This document shows positions 28,320 through 40,400 of a stretch of DNA of 64,000 nt, piece by piece. The notes below the pieces were generated by a model. It did not search any database. It was not told where the DNA came from and saw only the letters and a list, made by a program, of their open reading frames with translations. Both the position numbers and the translations under genes were made by a program. The stretch is from assembly GCF_001704415.2 (NCBI RefSeq), contig NC_030826.1:55695362-55759361 (forward strand). The letters are read 5' to 3'. Source of the stretch: Capra hircus (taxonomy: Eukaryota; Chordata; Mammalia; Artiodactyla; Bovidae). Position 1 is the first letter of the stretch, and each line of letters starts with the position of its first letter.

Positions 28320-28595
28320 TGTGTGTACACGTGTGCCCGTGTGTGCCCGTGTGCGCCCATGTGTGTGTGGGTATATGCGATGCAGCTGAGGACTCTGACG
28401 TGGATCCGTGCAAGGATGGGGTGTAATGGACCCAGAGCGTGCTCTGAAGCTTGTATTTATTTGTGTGCTTCCGTGTGCTTGTGTGTCTCTGTGGTTTTGC
28501 TCATTTGTCTTTGCCTCGGGGTTTCCAGGTTTTTCAGAGGAGGGAGGTGTGCACATGAGTGAGTGTATGTGTGTGTGTGTGTGTCTGTGTGAGCA
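28320..28595. repeat. Interrupted GT-rich microsatellites
   Basis: GTGTGYCC-type units at 28320-28380 and a purer (TG) run at 28566-28583, separated by less regular GT-rich sequence. Confidence 0.75.
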
Positions 28596-28629
28596 CAGTC
28601 ACAGAGGGCTTCATGACTTGGTCTAGAGT

Positions 28630-28799
28630 TTATTTTATTTTTTTAAATATTTACTTATTTGGCTGCGTAGTCTTAGTTGTGGCACATGGGCTTAGTTGCC
28701 CCAAGGCATGTGGGATCTTCGTTCTCTGACCAGGAATTGAACCCATGTCCCCTGCCTTGCAAGGCAGAGTCTCAGCCGCTGACCCACCAGGGACACCCC
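28630..28799 (-). mobile_element. CHR-type SINE, reverse
   Basis: AT-rich left end, 'ggctgcgtagtcttagttgt' and 'tgacccaccagggacaccc'. Confidence 0.85.
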
Positions 28800-29451
28800 T
28801 GGAGCCTGTCTGAGACGCCTCCTCCTGTCTATTGTGTGTTGTCAGGGCTCCAGCTCCTTTAGACTGAAAGGCTGAAGCTCCGGCCCCAGCCCTCACCCTG
28901 AACAGAGGGCTACCACGAAGCTTCCTCCAACCCTAGCTCAGTGAGTGGCTTGTTGGGGAGTCAGAGCCCCAGGGGCGGGGGTGGGCAGTAGGGGGAGAAG
29001 GGCCGAATGGGGTAGAGACAAATCAACCTTTCAGGGCCATCCGGGTACCGAGGGGCCTGGTGGGCCCTTCTAGGGGCTGCAGTGCTCAGACTGGCCGGCC
29101 AGCCCTGATATTTGCTGGGAAGACTGATTTGCTGTTCCAAGCCTCGGTATTTTCGTCTGTAAGTGGGGATAATTATACCCCACATCACAGGCCAGTCGTG
29201 AGGATAAACTACCTAAAGCTCTTAGCTCAGCCAGTAGGCAGAAGACCAGCCCAGGGACCTGGGGGCAGGGAATCTGGGGATGGAGGAGGGCTCAGTGGGC
29301 ACCAGCCAGGCCTGGGCATCCCTGAGCTGGTGACAGAGAGCAGTGCCATGCTGCGCGGACCTTCAAATCCCCTCTCCATGTTAGCACACCTTCTGCACAG
29401 TCATGCACAGTGGAAGTTGAGGGATTATCACACTCCTGAACCCCAGCCCTT

Positions 29452-29696
29452 CACACACACACACGCGTGCACACACACACGCACACAAACATACATGCAC
29501 ACACTCGCACACACACGCACACAAACACAGATGCGTACACATGCACATACATGCACACCCGCACGCACACGTGTGCACACGTATGCACACATGTGCACAC
29601 ACACGGACACACATGCACACAAACACGCGTGCACAGATGCGCGCACACACACATGCGCGCACACACACATGCACGCACACACACATACACACAAAA
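29452..29696. repeat. Long interrupted CA/ACACGC microsatellite
   Basis: About 245 bases of nearly unbroken alternating purine-pyrimidine sequence (acacacacgcgtgcacac, acatgcgcgcacac). It produces the repetitive His/Thr and Cys/Val frames on both strands, which are not genes. Confidence 0.95.
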
Positions 29697-31163
29697 CGTG
29701 GGCAAGGACGAGAACAACATAGAGAAAGTGAGCATGTTCAGCCCTTTTCCTCACTGGAAATGGAAACCCTTTATGAATATCGTTACTGACACCAATATAT
29801 ATTAGATTTAAATCATATCAATAGCCAAAATAACAACATTGCTATCGTTACCATAGCCCAAGGAATGGCATTCATGATAGTCTATCTACCTCACACCTTT
29901 GCCCTTTTATTACCTTCTTGGCAAAGTGCATATTAATAGTATCACCTCCATCCACTCTGAATCACCCTTTCAGACAACTGAGGCCCAGAGAAGCCAAGGG
30001 ACTTATCTAAGGTCACACAGCAAGGACTGGAACCTGTGTATGGGAATCACAGCCCTTACTCCCCACAATAGCCCTGGCAACTGGCCCCCCCAGGTCCCTC
30101 ATACACCCTTCAGGCTGTTCCATACCCCAGAGTCACTCACCCACACTGGCTATGGTGTTGCCCTGGTGCAGGGGGAGAGGAAAACCTTAGAAAACCTCAC
30201 AAGGCAGGAGGCTGGGCTGCTAAGAGCCCCAGCTTTGGGTTTTCAAGGACCTAAGATGCTGAGGAAACCTCAGTGCCTGTTAGGTGGCGACAGACGACGG
30301 CCCCAGAGCCTCAGCAGCATCCCCATGGGATCCAGGTCGGGCCCCTTTCCCTCACCACTCTTGCTTCCTTGACCTGCCTCTGGGCCATCACCAACCTGGC
30401 TTTGTCCCTGCAGAATGGCGGGATGGAGGCTGCAGGTAACTGGCACCCCACGGAGGGTTCCTGGAGGTGAGGCTGATGCAGAGACACCCCGTCCCTGTGG
30501 TCCTGCCCTGCTGGATCCAGAAGCTTCGGGTGCTGGTCCCACTCTCAGCTGACCAAGGTCTGAGCCAGAGGCCAGGCCACTTCTCCCCAGCACACTCAGC
30601 CCCACCCCTGTGAATAATGCCACTTGCCTCACAGAGCTGGGCCTTTGATGATTTGGGGGGTGACAGGAATGGGTGGAAGACAAGAAAGGGTTAAAGACCC
30701 ATTCACCTAGATTTGGAGCACAGAAAGGGTTTCCCTGATGGCAGGAGGTGTCTTTCTAGTCCATCCTGTGCCCCCCAGACTCCCGGTTCTACCCCTCCAG
30801 GTCTCCAAACCCATCCCTGACTCTCAGGGTTCCCCCTCCAGGCCCTGGGTCCCAGGCAACACTCCCTGCCACCCTACCCCAACCACAACAGTAATTAACC
30901 CCAATGAACCCCAGCAAATAAAGATCTGGATGGCAGAAGGGAGGAATCATCACTGCCCCAGGGTGGGGAACTCCAGAGTCTCCCAGGAAGACCCAACCCA
31001 GCATCATCTAACACCACACCCCTTGTGCTATTATTGATGCCTGGGTAGGTCCATGAGCACCCAGCCCCTTGGGGTCTGGAGTCTTCTCTATCATCTATCT
31101 GTTTTTTAACTTAAAAAAAGCACAAAGTCTCCCTTTTTAAAAAACATATATTTATTTATTTAT

Positions 31164-31542
31164 TGGGGGCTTCCCAGGTGGCGCTAAAGAACCCACCTGC
31201 CAACACAGGAGATGTAAGAAACCCGGGTTCGATCCCTGGGTGGGGAAGATCCCCTGGAGGAGGACATGGCAACCCACTCCAGTATTCTTGCCTGGAGAAT
31301 CCCATGGACAGAGGAGCCTGCCAGGCTACAGTCCGTGGGGTTGCAGAGTTGGACAGGCTGACGTGACTCGGCACATACGCACACACGTGTATTTTATTAG
31401 GCTGGGCCGGGTCTTAGGCGTCACACATGGGACCTTTGCTGCACCATGCAGGACCTTATAGTTGTGTCATGTGGGGTCAACCCCTGGCCCCCTGCATCGG
31501 GAGCATGGAGTCTTAGCCTCGGGACCCCCAGGAAAGTCCCTG
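31164..31542. mobile_element. Bov-tA inserted in a reverse CHR SINE
   Basis: A forward Bov-tA (31164-31389) sits in the A/T-rich tail of a reverse CHR copy that continues from about 31390 to 31542 (gggccgggtcttaggcg to cccccaggaaagtccc). Confidence 0.8.
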
Positions 31543-31688
31543 GGGTTGTTTCAACAGCTAGTGTTACTTTTCCTGATTAAGGCAGGCAGATGACACAGAG
31601 CGCACTGAATCTTAAGGCCAGATAGTGTGACGGGGGATCACTGCTGGACAGTATATGATAGCTGACATCGAAAGTGAGCTGTTAGGGG

Positions 31689-31820
31689 AGGGACTTCCTG
31701 GGGCTCCAGTGCTTAAGACTCCACCCTTTCACTGTAGAGGGCACAGATTTGGTCAAGGAACTAAGATCCCCCATGCCATGTGGCCAAAAAAAAAAAAAAA
31801 AAAAGAAAAGAAAGAAAAAT
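31689..31820 (+). mobile_element. CHR-type SINE
   Basis: 'gacttcctggggctccagtg' to a run of 19 A followed by AAAG units. Confidence 0.85.
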
Positions 31821-31911
31821 AATGCAACCGGGGAGATGATGACGTCAGAGGAAGGGAAAGACAGCTGGAGCCCCTGGCCACCATAGATGTTCAATAAGAT
31901 TGGTTGAATGG

Positions 31912-32458
31912 ACTTCCCTAGTGGTCCAATTGGAGAAGGCCATGGCAACTCATTCCAGTACTCTTGCCTGGAAAATCCCATGGATGGAGGAGCCTGGTAG
32001 GCTGCAGTCCATGGGGTCGAGAAGAGTCGGACATGACTGAACGACTTCACTTTCACTTTTTACTTTTATGCATTGGAGAAGGAAATGGCAACCCACTTCA
32101 GTGTTCTTGCCTGGAGAATCCCAGGGATGGGTGAGCCTGGTGGGCTGCTGTCTATGGGGTCGCACACAGTCGGACATGACTGAAGCGACTTGGCAGCAGC
32201 AGGAGCAGTGGTCCAATAGTTGAGAATCTGCCTGCCAATGCAGGGCATGAGGGCTCAATCCCTGATCAGGGAAGATTCCTCATGCTACAGAGCAACTAAG
32301 CCCGTCTAACTAAGCGTGGACTACTGAAGTCCACGCTCTGCAGTGAGAAGACCAAACACTGCAAATAGACAGCAGCTCTCTCTCACCGCAACTCGAGAAC
32401 GCCTGGATGCAGCAATAAAGACCCAGCACAGCCAAAAATTAGATCAATTAAAAAAAAA
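31912..32458 (+). mobile_element. CHR SINE split by BOV-A2
   Basis: The CHR head (31912-31930) and the remainder (32207-32458, ending in an A-rich tail) flank a BOV-A2 dimer. The element reads on smoothly when the insert is skipped. Confidence 0.88.
31931..32206 (+). mobile_element. BOV-A2 dimeric SINE with exact target-site duplication
   Basis: Two BovA monomers with a 'ttcactttcactttt' linker and a CAG-rich tail. The 11-base repeats agtggtccaat at 31920-31930 and 32207-32217 mark the insertion. Confidence 0.92.
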
Positions 32459-33439
32459 TGTTAAATGAGTGGAATATATGAAAATCCTGGATAAATTTTG
32501 TAGGAGTGACTGACGTCACCAGAGCCCCAAAGGATGGGTGGGGCTTGGAATGGGGAGGGGGTAAGAATAGAAACAATTTCCCTGGGAATAAAGACAGAGA
32601 AGTGAGAAAAGGCAATCCCTATCCAGGGGTCAGAGGTCAGGGATACATCATTCTGCCCCAAGTAGTCAGATGTGGAGCTAGAACTTGGCCGCCCTCAAAG
32701 ATCAAGCTGAGTAATTTAGACTTTAGGCTGTGGTCTAGTCACCTCTACAGTGGAAGTGTACACGCAATCTACCGGGATACAGGAAGAAAATATTAAAACT
32801 CCTATTGATATTTATCTTCCTCCTTTGTAGTGTATATGAAGCTGCTAAGGCTCGGAGAGGTTGAGTAACTTATCCAAGGTCACACAGCTAGTAAGCATGC
32901 CAGACTGCAAAGCTGTGCTCTTCACATAAACTGAGTCTTGTGCAGATAGGTGGGAGGTTGAGTGGGAGCAGAGGTTGGTCTAGAGCAGAGTGGCTGGGAG
33001 GCATAGACAGCTCCCAGCCCTGGCTGTCTCTGCCTAACATTCCACTGTGGGCAGAGGGCCAGGAGCCTGCCCAGGCCTGCCCCTTCAGGACCTGTTGTAA
33101 AAAGCCAAGCAGAGAGCCTTGATGGCAGCAGGCCTGCCTGGCCAACCACCCAGAGCCTTTCATCCCAAGCTTTGTTCTCAGGTCTTTCTCATCTTCGCTG
33201 GGAGCCAGAAGGCAGTGGACCAGGGCTGAGAACCCAGAAGGGGCTCACAGAGAGGACTGAAGAATTTGGTAAATCATCCACTCCGCCACCCCACACACTC
33301 GGCTGTCCCCATGGCCAAGAGACTTCAGATACCAGACTCACCCTGCTTCCCCCACTTCAGTGTGCTACATTTATGGGTGACATTTACGATCTGAATTATA
33401 CCTCTTAAAAAAAAATCACCAATTTTGAAAATAAAAAAA

Positions 33440-33635
33440 TAGAAGTATAGTTGATTTACAGTACTGTTAGTGTCAGACACACAGCAAAATGATTCAGGCA
33501 TATATATATACATATATATATATTTTTTGATTATTTTCCACTGTAGGTTATTCCAAGATATTAACCATAGCTCCCTATTCTGTACAGTAAATCCCTTTTG
33601 GCTGATCTATTTTATGTATAATATTTTGTATCTGG
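33440..33635 (-). mobile_element. L1 LINE fragment with TA microsatellite
   Basis: 'tagttgatttacagtactgt' and 'tattttccactgtaggttat' parallel the larger fragment at 41962-42657. A (TA)n stretch lies at 33501-33523. Confidence 0.65.
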
Positions 33636-33639
33636 AAAT

Positions 33640-33814
33640 AATTACTTTTATTCATGTATTTGGCTGCACTGGGTCTCAGTCGCCGCATACAGCGTCTTTG
33701 GTTGTGGCATGTGGAATCCTAGTTTCCTGATTAGTTCCCTGACCAGGGATTGAACCCGGACCCCCTATATGGGGAGTGCAGAGTCTTAGCCACTGAGCCA
33801 CCAGGGAAGCCCCA
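33640..33814 (-). mobile_element. CHR-type SINE, reverse
   Basis: 'ggctgcactgggtctcagtc' to 'ctgagccaccagggaagccc', with a duplicated 'tagtttcctgat/tagttccctgac' segment. Confidence 0.85.
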
Positions 33815-34407
33815 TGCTCTTTCCATTTTGAAGCAAAATCTGCTTTGCTGCTTTGTTTTTGCCCGGGCCGACTTTACTGAGGTCTGATTAACTGTAATAA
33901 AACACACGCCTGTTGAGTGTGCAGGTTAGTGACTTTTGACAGATGCGTACACACCCATGTAAATACCACCACAATCACCATCTGGATCATTTCCACCCTC
34001 CCAGAAAGGTTCCTCACGTCCCTTTGCAATAAATGCCCCCCACTCACCCCTCCCCAGGGAAGGATGGGTGTGATTTCTATCGCTATACATTAGCTCTCTC
34101 TGTTCTTGACCTTCACACGAATGGGTCATGCAGTTATTGCGTCCTCTTAGCCTCCACCTACTGTCTGTGAGATGACATCAGTTCATCTGTCCTGTTGCCC
34201 AGTGCCTTTTTATTGCATAGGTTGTGTGACGGTATCACATTTCATGTGTCCATTCTCCTGTTGGCAGACATTTAGGCTGTTTCCAACTTGGCTCTAATGA
34301 ACAATGCTGCGATGATCATTCGGGTTCAGGTTTTTATATGGATACATTTTCATACCTGTTGGGTGACTATCTGGGAGCTGAATTACTGGGTCATAGGTTA
34401 AACCTAT

Positions 34408-34690
34408 AGAACTTCCCAGGTGGTGCTGGTGGTAAAGAATCCAGTGGTTTTAAGCTGAGGATCCAAGGGGCTTCCCTGATGGTGCAGTCTCAGTGGTAAA
34501 GAAGTGCCATGCAGGATACACAGGAGACGGGGGTTCGATCCCTGGGTTGGGAAGATCCCCTGGTAGAGGGCATGGCAACCCACTCCAGTATTCTTTCCTG
34601 GAGAATCCCACGGACAGAGGAGCCTGGCAAGCTATAACCATAGGATCACACAGAGTCAGATAAGACTGAAGCAACTTCGCACACACTACA
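34408..34690 (+). mobile_element. Bov-tA SINE, with a partial head duplicated in front
   Basis: A short head fragment (34408-34442) precedes a full copy (about 34469-34688). It is inserted in the old L1 fragment. Confidence 0.8.
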
Positions 34691-34699
34691 GGGTAAGTG

Positions 34700-34968
34700 C
34701 TGGAGAAGGCAAGGGAACCCCACCCCAGCACTTTTGCCTGGAAAATCCCATGGGCGGAGGAGCCTGGTAGGCTGCAGTCCATGGGGTCACTAAGAGTCGG
34801 GTGCGACTGAGCGACCTCAATTTCACTTTTCACTTTCATGCATTGGAGAAGGAAATGGCAACCCACTCCAGTGTTCTTGCTTGGAGAATCCCAGGGACAG
34901 CGGAGCCTGGTGAGCTGCCGTCTATGGGATGGCACAGAGCCCACGACTGAAGCGACTTAGCAGCAGCA
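34700..34968 (+). mobile_element. BOV-A2 dimeric SINE with target-site duplication
   Basis: A dimer with CAG tail flanked by gggtaagtg at 34691-34699 and 34969-34977. Confidence 0.9.
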
Positions 34969-35739
34969 GGGTAAGTGTATATTTACCTTACAAGAAACCG
35001 TCAAACTGTTTTCCAAAGGGTTTGCACCACTTTGTACTCTCATCAACAACAAATGAGAGGTCCATGATTTCACATCCCCTTGCCAAGGATTAGCAGTGCC
35101 CGGCTATTTTAATTTTAGCTATGCTCTGGATCTGAAGGGCTCTCTTACTGGGATTTTAATGCGCATTTCCCTCGAGACGAATGCTGTGGCGCATCTTTTC
35201 CTGTGCTTATTGGTCATTTGTACCTTTTCTTTGGTGAGCTGTCTATTCAAGTCTTTTGGATTTTGTTATTCCCCCATCTCTCCCAACCCACAGCCCCTAC
35301 CCCAGCCATCTCCACCTGTCGTATACCCTCTTGCTTTAAGTCGGTTCTAAATTAAGGCTGCCTCTCTCCGAGGAGACCACAGTCAGCCCCCCCCCCCCAC
35401 AGGGATTCTTCGCTCCTCTGAGCTCCTTCAATATACAACTGCCTCTGCTCCTGTTTAACACAGTACCACTTAGATGTCCAAAGGGTGGACGAGGCTGGAC
35501 GAGGGGCTTCTTGGTACCAGAAAGCTCACAAGCAGTGGGATTCTGCCCTTATAGAATTATAATATTGCACATTAATAGCAACTATGCTTTTTAAAAGTAT
35601 AGGTATCCCCATCCCTGAAAATGTCAGACTATCTGAGAAAGAGGAACATGAAGGTGGAATAGAGAGTGGGAAGGTCACTCCCCCATCACCACCCCATGCT
35701 TCTGTCTTAAGAATCTCTGATAAAAGCAAAAGATGATTG

Positions 35740-35885
35740 GGCTTGGAGGAGATGTCCTGGATTTGAGTTCTAGTTTTGCTGTTTAGTAACTATGGGGGGG
35801 CTGTGGGCAGATCTGGGCCTCCATCAATTAAATGGGGATGACATCATCCTCTGGGAGTTGTGGGGGTTACACAAAACCTGTTAAG
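35740..35885 (+). mobile_element. MIR-like ancient SINE
   Basis: 'ttgagttctagttttgctgt' and 'caattaaatggggatgacat' suggest a diverged MIR. Confidence 0.5.
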
Positions 35886-36857
35886 TATGCAGAAGCAGTG
35901 ACAAACTGTAAGGAACCAGGTGTGTTTGCTTGGGTATGTGTGTGTTGGCCTGTTAAATTACAAACTCTTTAGAATTGCTGACCTGGTAAAGAAAATCTTG
36001 CCTATATATATATTTTTTAAAAAATTGAACGGATAAACGCGCAAGAAATCATGAAGGAAAACACCAAAGAAGATAAAGGAACGCAAGTCCTAAGCCTTCC
36101 GGACTCTGTTTCCGGTTTCTCTTCCGTTTCCTCCCAGCCTCCTCCCCGCCTTCCTCTCCCTCTTCTCCTCCCTCCTCCAAAGGGCTCCTGCCCGCCCCCC
36201 ACCACCCCAGGCCTCGTTTTAAAGGGACCTCTATATGAAACCATATGAAAAAACCATATGAAAAAAGAGAAAGGACCCTCAGAAGTGGAGGAGAATGTTT
36301 GCACAACACAGCGGCTTTGCTCCCAGGGCCAAGGCCAGACTCCCGCAGCGCCGGGTCAGGGCCTGGGCGGATGGGAAGGGCCAGGGCGCGTGCTGCTCCC
36401 GTCTCCAGGGCCCTTTGCAGTGGCCTTCAGCCCCGGGCACCCCTGAGTGAGCGGTACCGCAGAAGGACCCCACCTGAATGCGTTTTCTCTACAGCAGTCC
36501 CTTTTCAGTCCCAAATCCACTGTGCTAGAGAGACAGCTCCCCACGTGCTGCTGCTAAAGCCGGATTCAGAGGGGAGCACCCCACCACCACCACCACTCAG
36601 GCTTGAACGAGGCCTTGAACTTTCTGTCCCATGAATTCACACATCTTTCCAGACACTGTTTCAGGTTCTGAAGATAAGACTGGAGAAAAAGCGGCAAAGT
36701 GAGGCCTGCCGGTACCAGCGTCCCCTCTGTGGGTGGAGACAGGGGACGAATGTCCGTGTCGGGTGTGGAGCGGCTGCTAAGTGCTACTGGGAAAAATACT
36801 TAAGTTAAGGGATTAAAAAAAGGTCCCACAAACCCAAGCAAGGTGCGGCGCCGGGAT

Positions 36858-36865
36858 TATATAAA
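36858..36865 (+). promoter_or_regulatory. FADS6: Candidate FADS6 TATA box
   Basis: TATATAAA about 375 bases before the FADS6 ATG, at the left border of a CpG-rich stretch. A start near 36890 would give a long, GC-rich 5' UTR. A CpG-type start closer to the ATG is equally possible. Confidence 0.35.
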
Positions 36866-36939
36866 GGAGTTATTTGAGGTCAGGCGGTCAGGGAAAGTCC
36901 TGGGGGAGGAGGGTCTCTACGGGGGTCCTCGCGCCCCCA

Positions 36940-37440
36940 TCCCGTCCGAGCCCCCGTCCCCTCCGCGGCGATTTGCTTCTGGCTCCAGGTGGCCTCCCCA
37001 CCCCCGCGCATCCGTGCGCTCCTCCTGCGCCCGTTCTGGTCCCGCCCGCCAGGAGGGTGGCCCCGGACCGGCCGGGTCGCTCTGGGCGCGCACCCTGATA
37101 CCGGGGGCGGGTGTCCCCGGCCGCCGCGTGACTCCGCCCCGCCCGCGCTCGCTCGCGCTCGCCGCCTCGGCCACCCGGCGCCGCAGACGCTCCCGATCCT
37201 GCGAGTCCTCGGCGGGTGCCCGGCCCGAGCGCGGAGCCCATGGAGCCGGCGGGGGGCGCGCCCCGGGAGAGCGCCGGGGCCGAGGCGCTGCTGGGCGAGC
37301 TGGAGGCGCGGGTGCAGGAGGTAGTGAGGGCGAGCTCGTGGTGGGAGCGCCACGGCGTGGACTGCGCCATCCTCGCGCTCAGCCTCTTCGCTTTGCCACC
37401 CGGTGAGGGACACGGGGACTGGGGGCTGCGGGGCCCGCTG
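36940..37440. promoter_or_regulatory. FADS6: CpG-rich region over FADS6 exon 1
   Basis: CG-dense sequence surrounding the start codon, consistent with a CpG-island promoter. It creates long spurious frames in all directions. Confidence 0.65.
37240..37402 (+). CDS. FADS6: FADS6 exon 1 coding part
   Basis: Residues 1-54 and one base: acidic N-terminal helix (GELEARVQEVVRASSWWERH), then the first hydrophobic segment. Donor CCG|GTGAGG. An upstream in-frame GTG at 37216 is not needed. Confidence 0.93.
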
Positions 37441-40400
37441 GGCGGTGGGGGAGGGTGTCGGGGACGGGCGGCGGGGTGGGATAGATGGCGCGTGCCTGGG
37501 ACACCAGGACAGAGGGTCAGCCCGGAAAGTCTGGTTGGGGAGTCCTGACTTGTGTACCCGGAGATGCCCCGATGGATGAAGGGCAGTGGAGGAGAAAGTT
37601 GAGCCGAGTCAGCGAGAAGCGGCGGGGGTGGGGTAGGGGGGCTGGGGGGGTGGGCTGGGGGGAAGGGGCGAGGTGGGGGGATGAGATGGCCTGGGGAGGG
37701 GGAGGGTGCTCCATGGGGTGCCTGGGGAGGGGGCGAGGGGCGTGTTCCCTCTGGCAGGGGCGCAGAATCAAGATTCCCGGCCTCTCCTCCGTGAGTCAGT
37801 GGCGCTCTGTCTTGTCTCAGGGCCTTTAGGGAGAACCAACCCATCCTACTCTGGCCTTCATGGAACCTGCCACATCGCTGTCCGTGGCAGTCCCCAGGGC
37901 TGGGCCCTCTTTGGCCCGGGCTTCCAGGGGTGCAGGCTGGGGCGTTTGGGCTCAGATCTCCAAGAATCAGAGAAAGACCCTCCGCCCTTAAGGCTCTCCC
38001 GCTTGCAGCCAACCCTCTCTCCCCCGCCCCCCCCCCCCCCGCAGGGTTCCTGTGCCTGCGCTCTGACAGGCCCCTGGTCTTTGCCCTGGGCATCACCATC
38101 CTGGGGGTGTGCCACTACACGCTGACCGTCAAGGGCAGCCACCTGGCCACTCACGGCGCCCTCACCGAGTCCAGAGGCTGGAGCAAGGTCTGGACGCTTT
38201 TCTTTGTGGAGGTGAGCCTGGGACGGGGTGGGAGCCGCTGCGAGGCCTTGATGTGAGAATCTAAGTGTGCACAGCCCTGTGAGCCCTCGAGGGCCAGCAG
38301 CTGCGGCTGTTGGCACGTGGGCCCAAGCGTGTCGCCTGCCTGCACTACAGTCTGTGTGTGTCTGTGTGTGTGCACAACCCCAAGCCCTTGAGGGGGGAGA
38401 GGGCTGCATGAGGAATGATCAGTGCTCAACTGAGGCCGGAGACGCAGCCGGAGCACCTGTTTCTCCTGGGGGTGGCTCTCTTCTTCGAAACACTGGTTCA
38501 GGAGGGTGGACCTTCTTCCTACCCCCAGGACTCCTGCGGCTGGCAGTCCTGGCTGCAACCTTCGGGCTTTCTGGTTTTGCAGTTGGGGTTTGGGATGTGA
38601 ACCACGGACAGAGGGCAGGGGGAGCAGGGGCCTGGTGTCTGTCCCAGCACCCCAGTTCCATAACAGCCCCCACCTCCTGACACCTGGAGATAGTGGAGCC
38701 TCCTAGAAGCCCCCTGCTTCCCTGGGTCTGTATGGGGAGGGCCCCTCCTCTCTCTTGATTCTTGCCCCGTTTCTCCCACCGTCTCCCCAGCCTGCCTCAG
38801 CCTGTGGGCACGGTCAGGAAGGCAAAGGTGTCTGGCCTGGTTCCCCTTTTCTGGACCGGTCTCAGGTCTCTGATGCTCTGACACCCCCTCTTCCCTCCCT
38901 TCCAGGTGCCACCCCCACCATGGACCCTGGGTCCCTTATGAACAAATGTGAAAGCTGGTACCAGAAACAGTCCTTTTCTGCCAGGAACTGGTTACTGTGA
39001 CCAATTAACTCAATCATTAACTTTTCTTTTTTTGAAAGAGCTTTTATTTGTTTATTGGCCGCACCACGAAGCAGGTGGGATCTTAGTTTTCCAACCAGGG
39101 ATGGAACCCTCACCCCTTGCTTGGAAGCTCAAAGTCTTAACCACTGGACCACCAGGGAAGTCCCTCAATTACTAACTTTTAATAAAGTTATATACCTTTA
39201 CATAACTGTACATGCACGCACATAGGACGTTTTATAACCTTATAGTGCATGAGTTAGACGAGAGGAAGCGCTGTCTGTCCAGCGCCCTCCATCGCCTTCA
39301 GTGTCCCCAAACCCGCCTCTCCCACCTGCACACGTTTCTATTTTTTTCTTAAAGGGAGGGGGATTCCTTAATTTGTTATTTTCTAAGATTTTTATTTATT
39401 TGGCATCAGGTCTTAGTTGTGGCACTCGGGATCTTTGATCTTCGTTGCATGATCTTTAGTTGCAGCATGTGGGATCTAGTTCCCCAGCTAGGGACTGAAC
39501 CTGGTGCATTTGGAGCGTCAAGTCTTACCCGCTGGACCATCAGGGAAATCCCTGCACACATTTCTAAAATGCAAAGGACCAGTGGGGGGGACTTCCGGTC
39601 CAGTGGGTAAGACACCGAGGCAGGTTTCCCAAGGCAGGTTCCTGGGTTTGATCCCGGATCCGCGATCTAGATCCCGCATGCTGCACCGAAGACCCAGCAT
39701 AGCCAAATAAAGAAAAATAAAGAAATTTACTTTTTAAAAAGGACAAGGGGAACCAATGGGTCCTCAGGGTCCATTTCAAGACACTCTTCTTCCCAGGGAC
39801 CCCTGAGCGTTGGTCTCAGCCAGGCTCTAAGGTACAGACCCAACCCTGGAGCCAGGGTCAGATGCCCTCCCCACCAAGTTTGTAATCACAAGCAGAGGAG
39901 GAACCAAGCGTGTTGTGCTATCACGTGGGCTCTGTCAAAGCTGCACTGAGCCCCAGGGGCCTGGGGGCAGCTGAGAAGGTGGAGTCTTCCCAGGCTCCCC
40001 AGATGGAGGGCTCCAGCTGAACCACAGCACGGGATCCACCCGGAGGGACCCCGGCAGCCTGGTGGCCGCACCTTGTCTCGTCCCCTGGGACCCAGGGCAG
40101 TGGCCTCATCTTTGCCTCTTTAGTCCCTGGCACAGGGCTGAGCTCAATGTTTGTAGACGATGACCCTGCAGGGGACACGGGGACAAGGTCCGGCGAAGAG
40201 CAGGCTGCCGGAAGGTCACAGCCTGGAGGCGGGTGAGCCCCACGTAGTGGGGAAGGCTTGGCTTCCATCCCCAGCTGTGACGGCTGGTATGCTGCAGGCA
40301 GACTGCAAATTTCTTGAGGGCACCCTGAGTGGGAGGCCTCTGCTTTTCCACCCCCCATGCCTCAAGGCATGGCCCTGACTCTGGCCAACCTCAGGGAAGA

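Larger units (their letters stand above)
33855..35270 (-). mobile_element. Old L1 fragment interrupted by SINEs
   Basis: The antisense text 'aggctgtttccaacttggct', 'caatgctgcgatgatcattc' and 'aactgttttccaaagggttt' is the known complement of an L1 3' region. It is broken at 34406-34977 by SINEs. Diverged and non-coding. Confidence 0.7.
24781..36857. other. USH1G-FADS6 intergenic region
   Basis: 12 kb without a gene that I can support. Apart from the repeats listed separately it holds unique sequence at 24800-26070, 29700-31140, 32480-33400 (with a MIR-like tail at 32810-32895) and 35300-36850. A small CpG-rich patch with a CTCF-like motif lies near 25550-25700. The long frames at 29060-29800 come from the CA repeat. 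Confidence 0.55.

Noticed and set aside
29060..29800. Long Thr/His and Cys/Val-rich frames
   Set aside because: They come from the CA repeat on both strands.
36888..38099. 403-codon antisense frame over FADS6 exon 1
   Set aside because: It spans the CpG-rich promoter and intron 1; Pro/Arg/Gly-rich with no domain.
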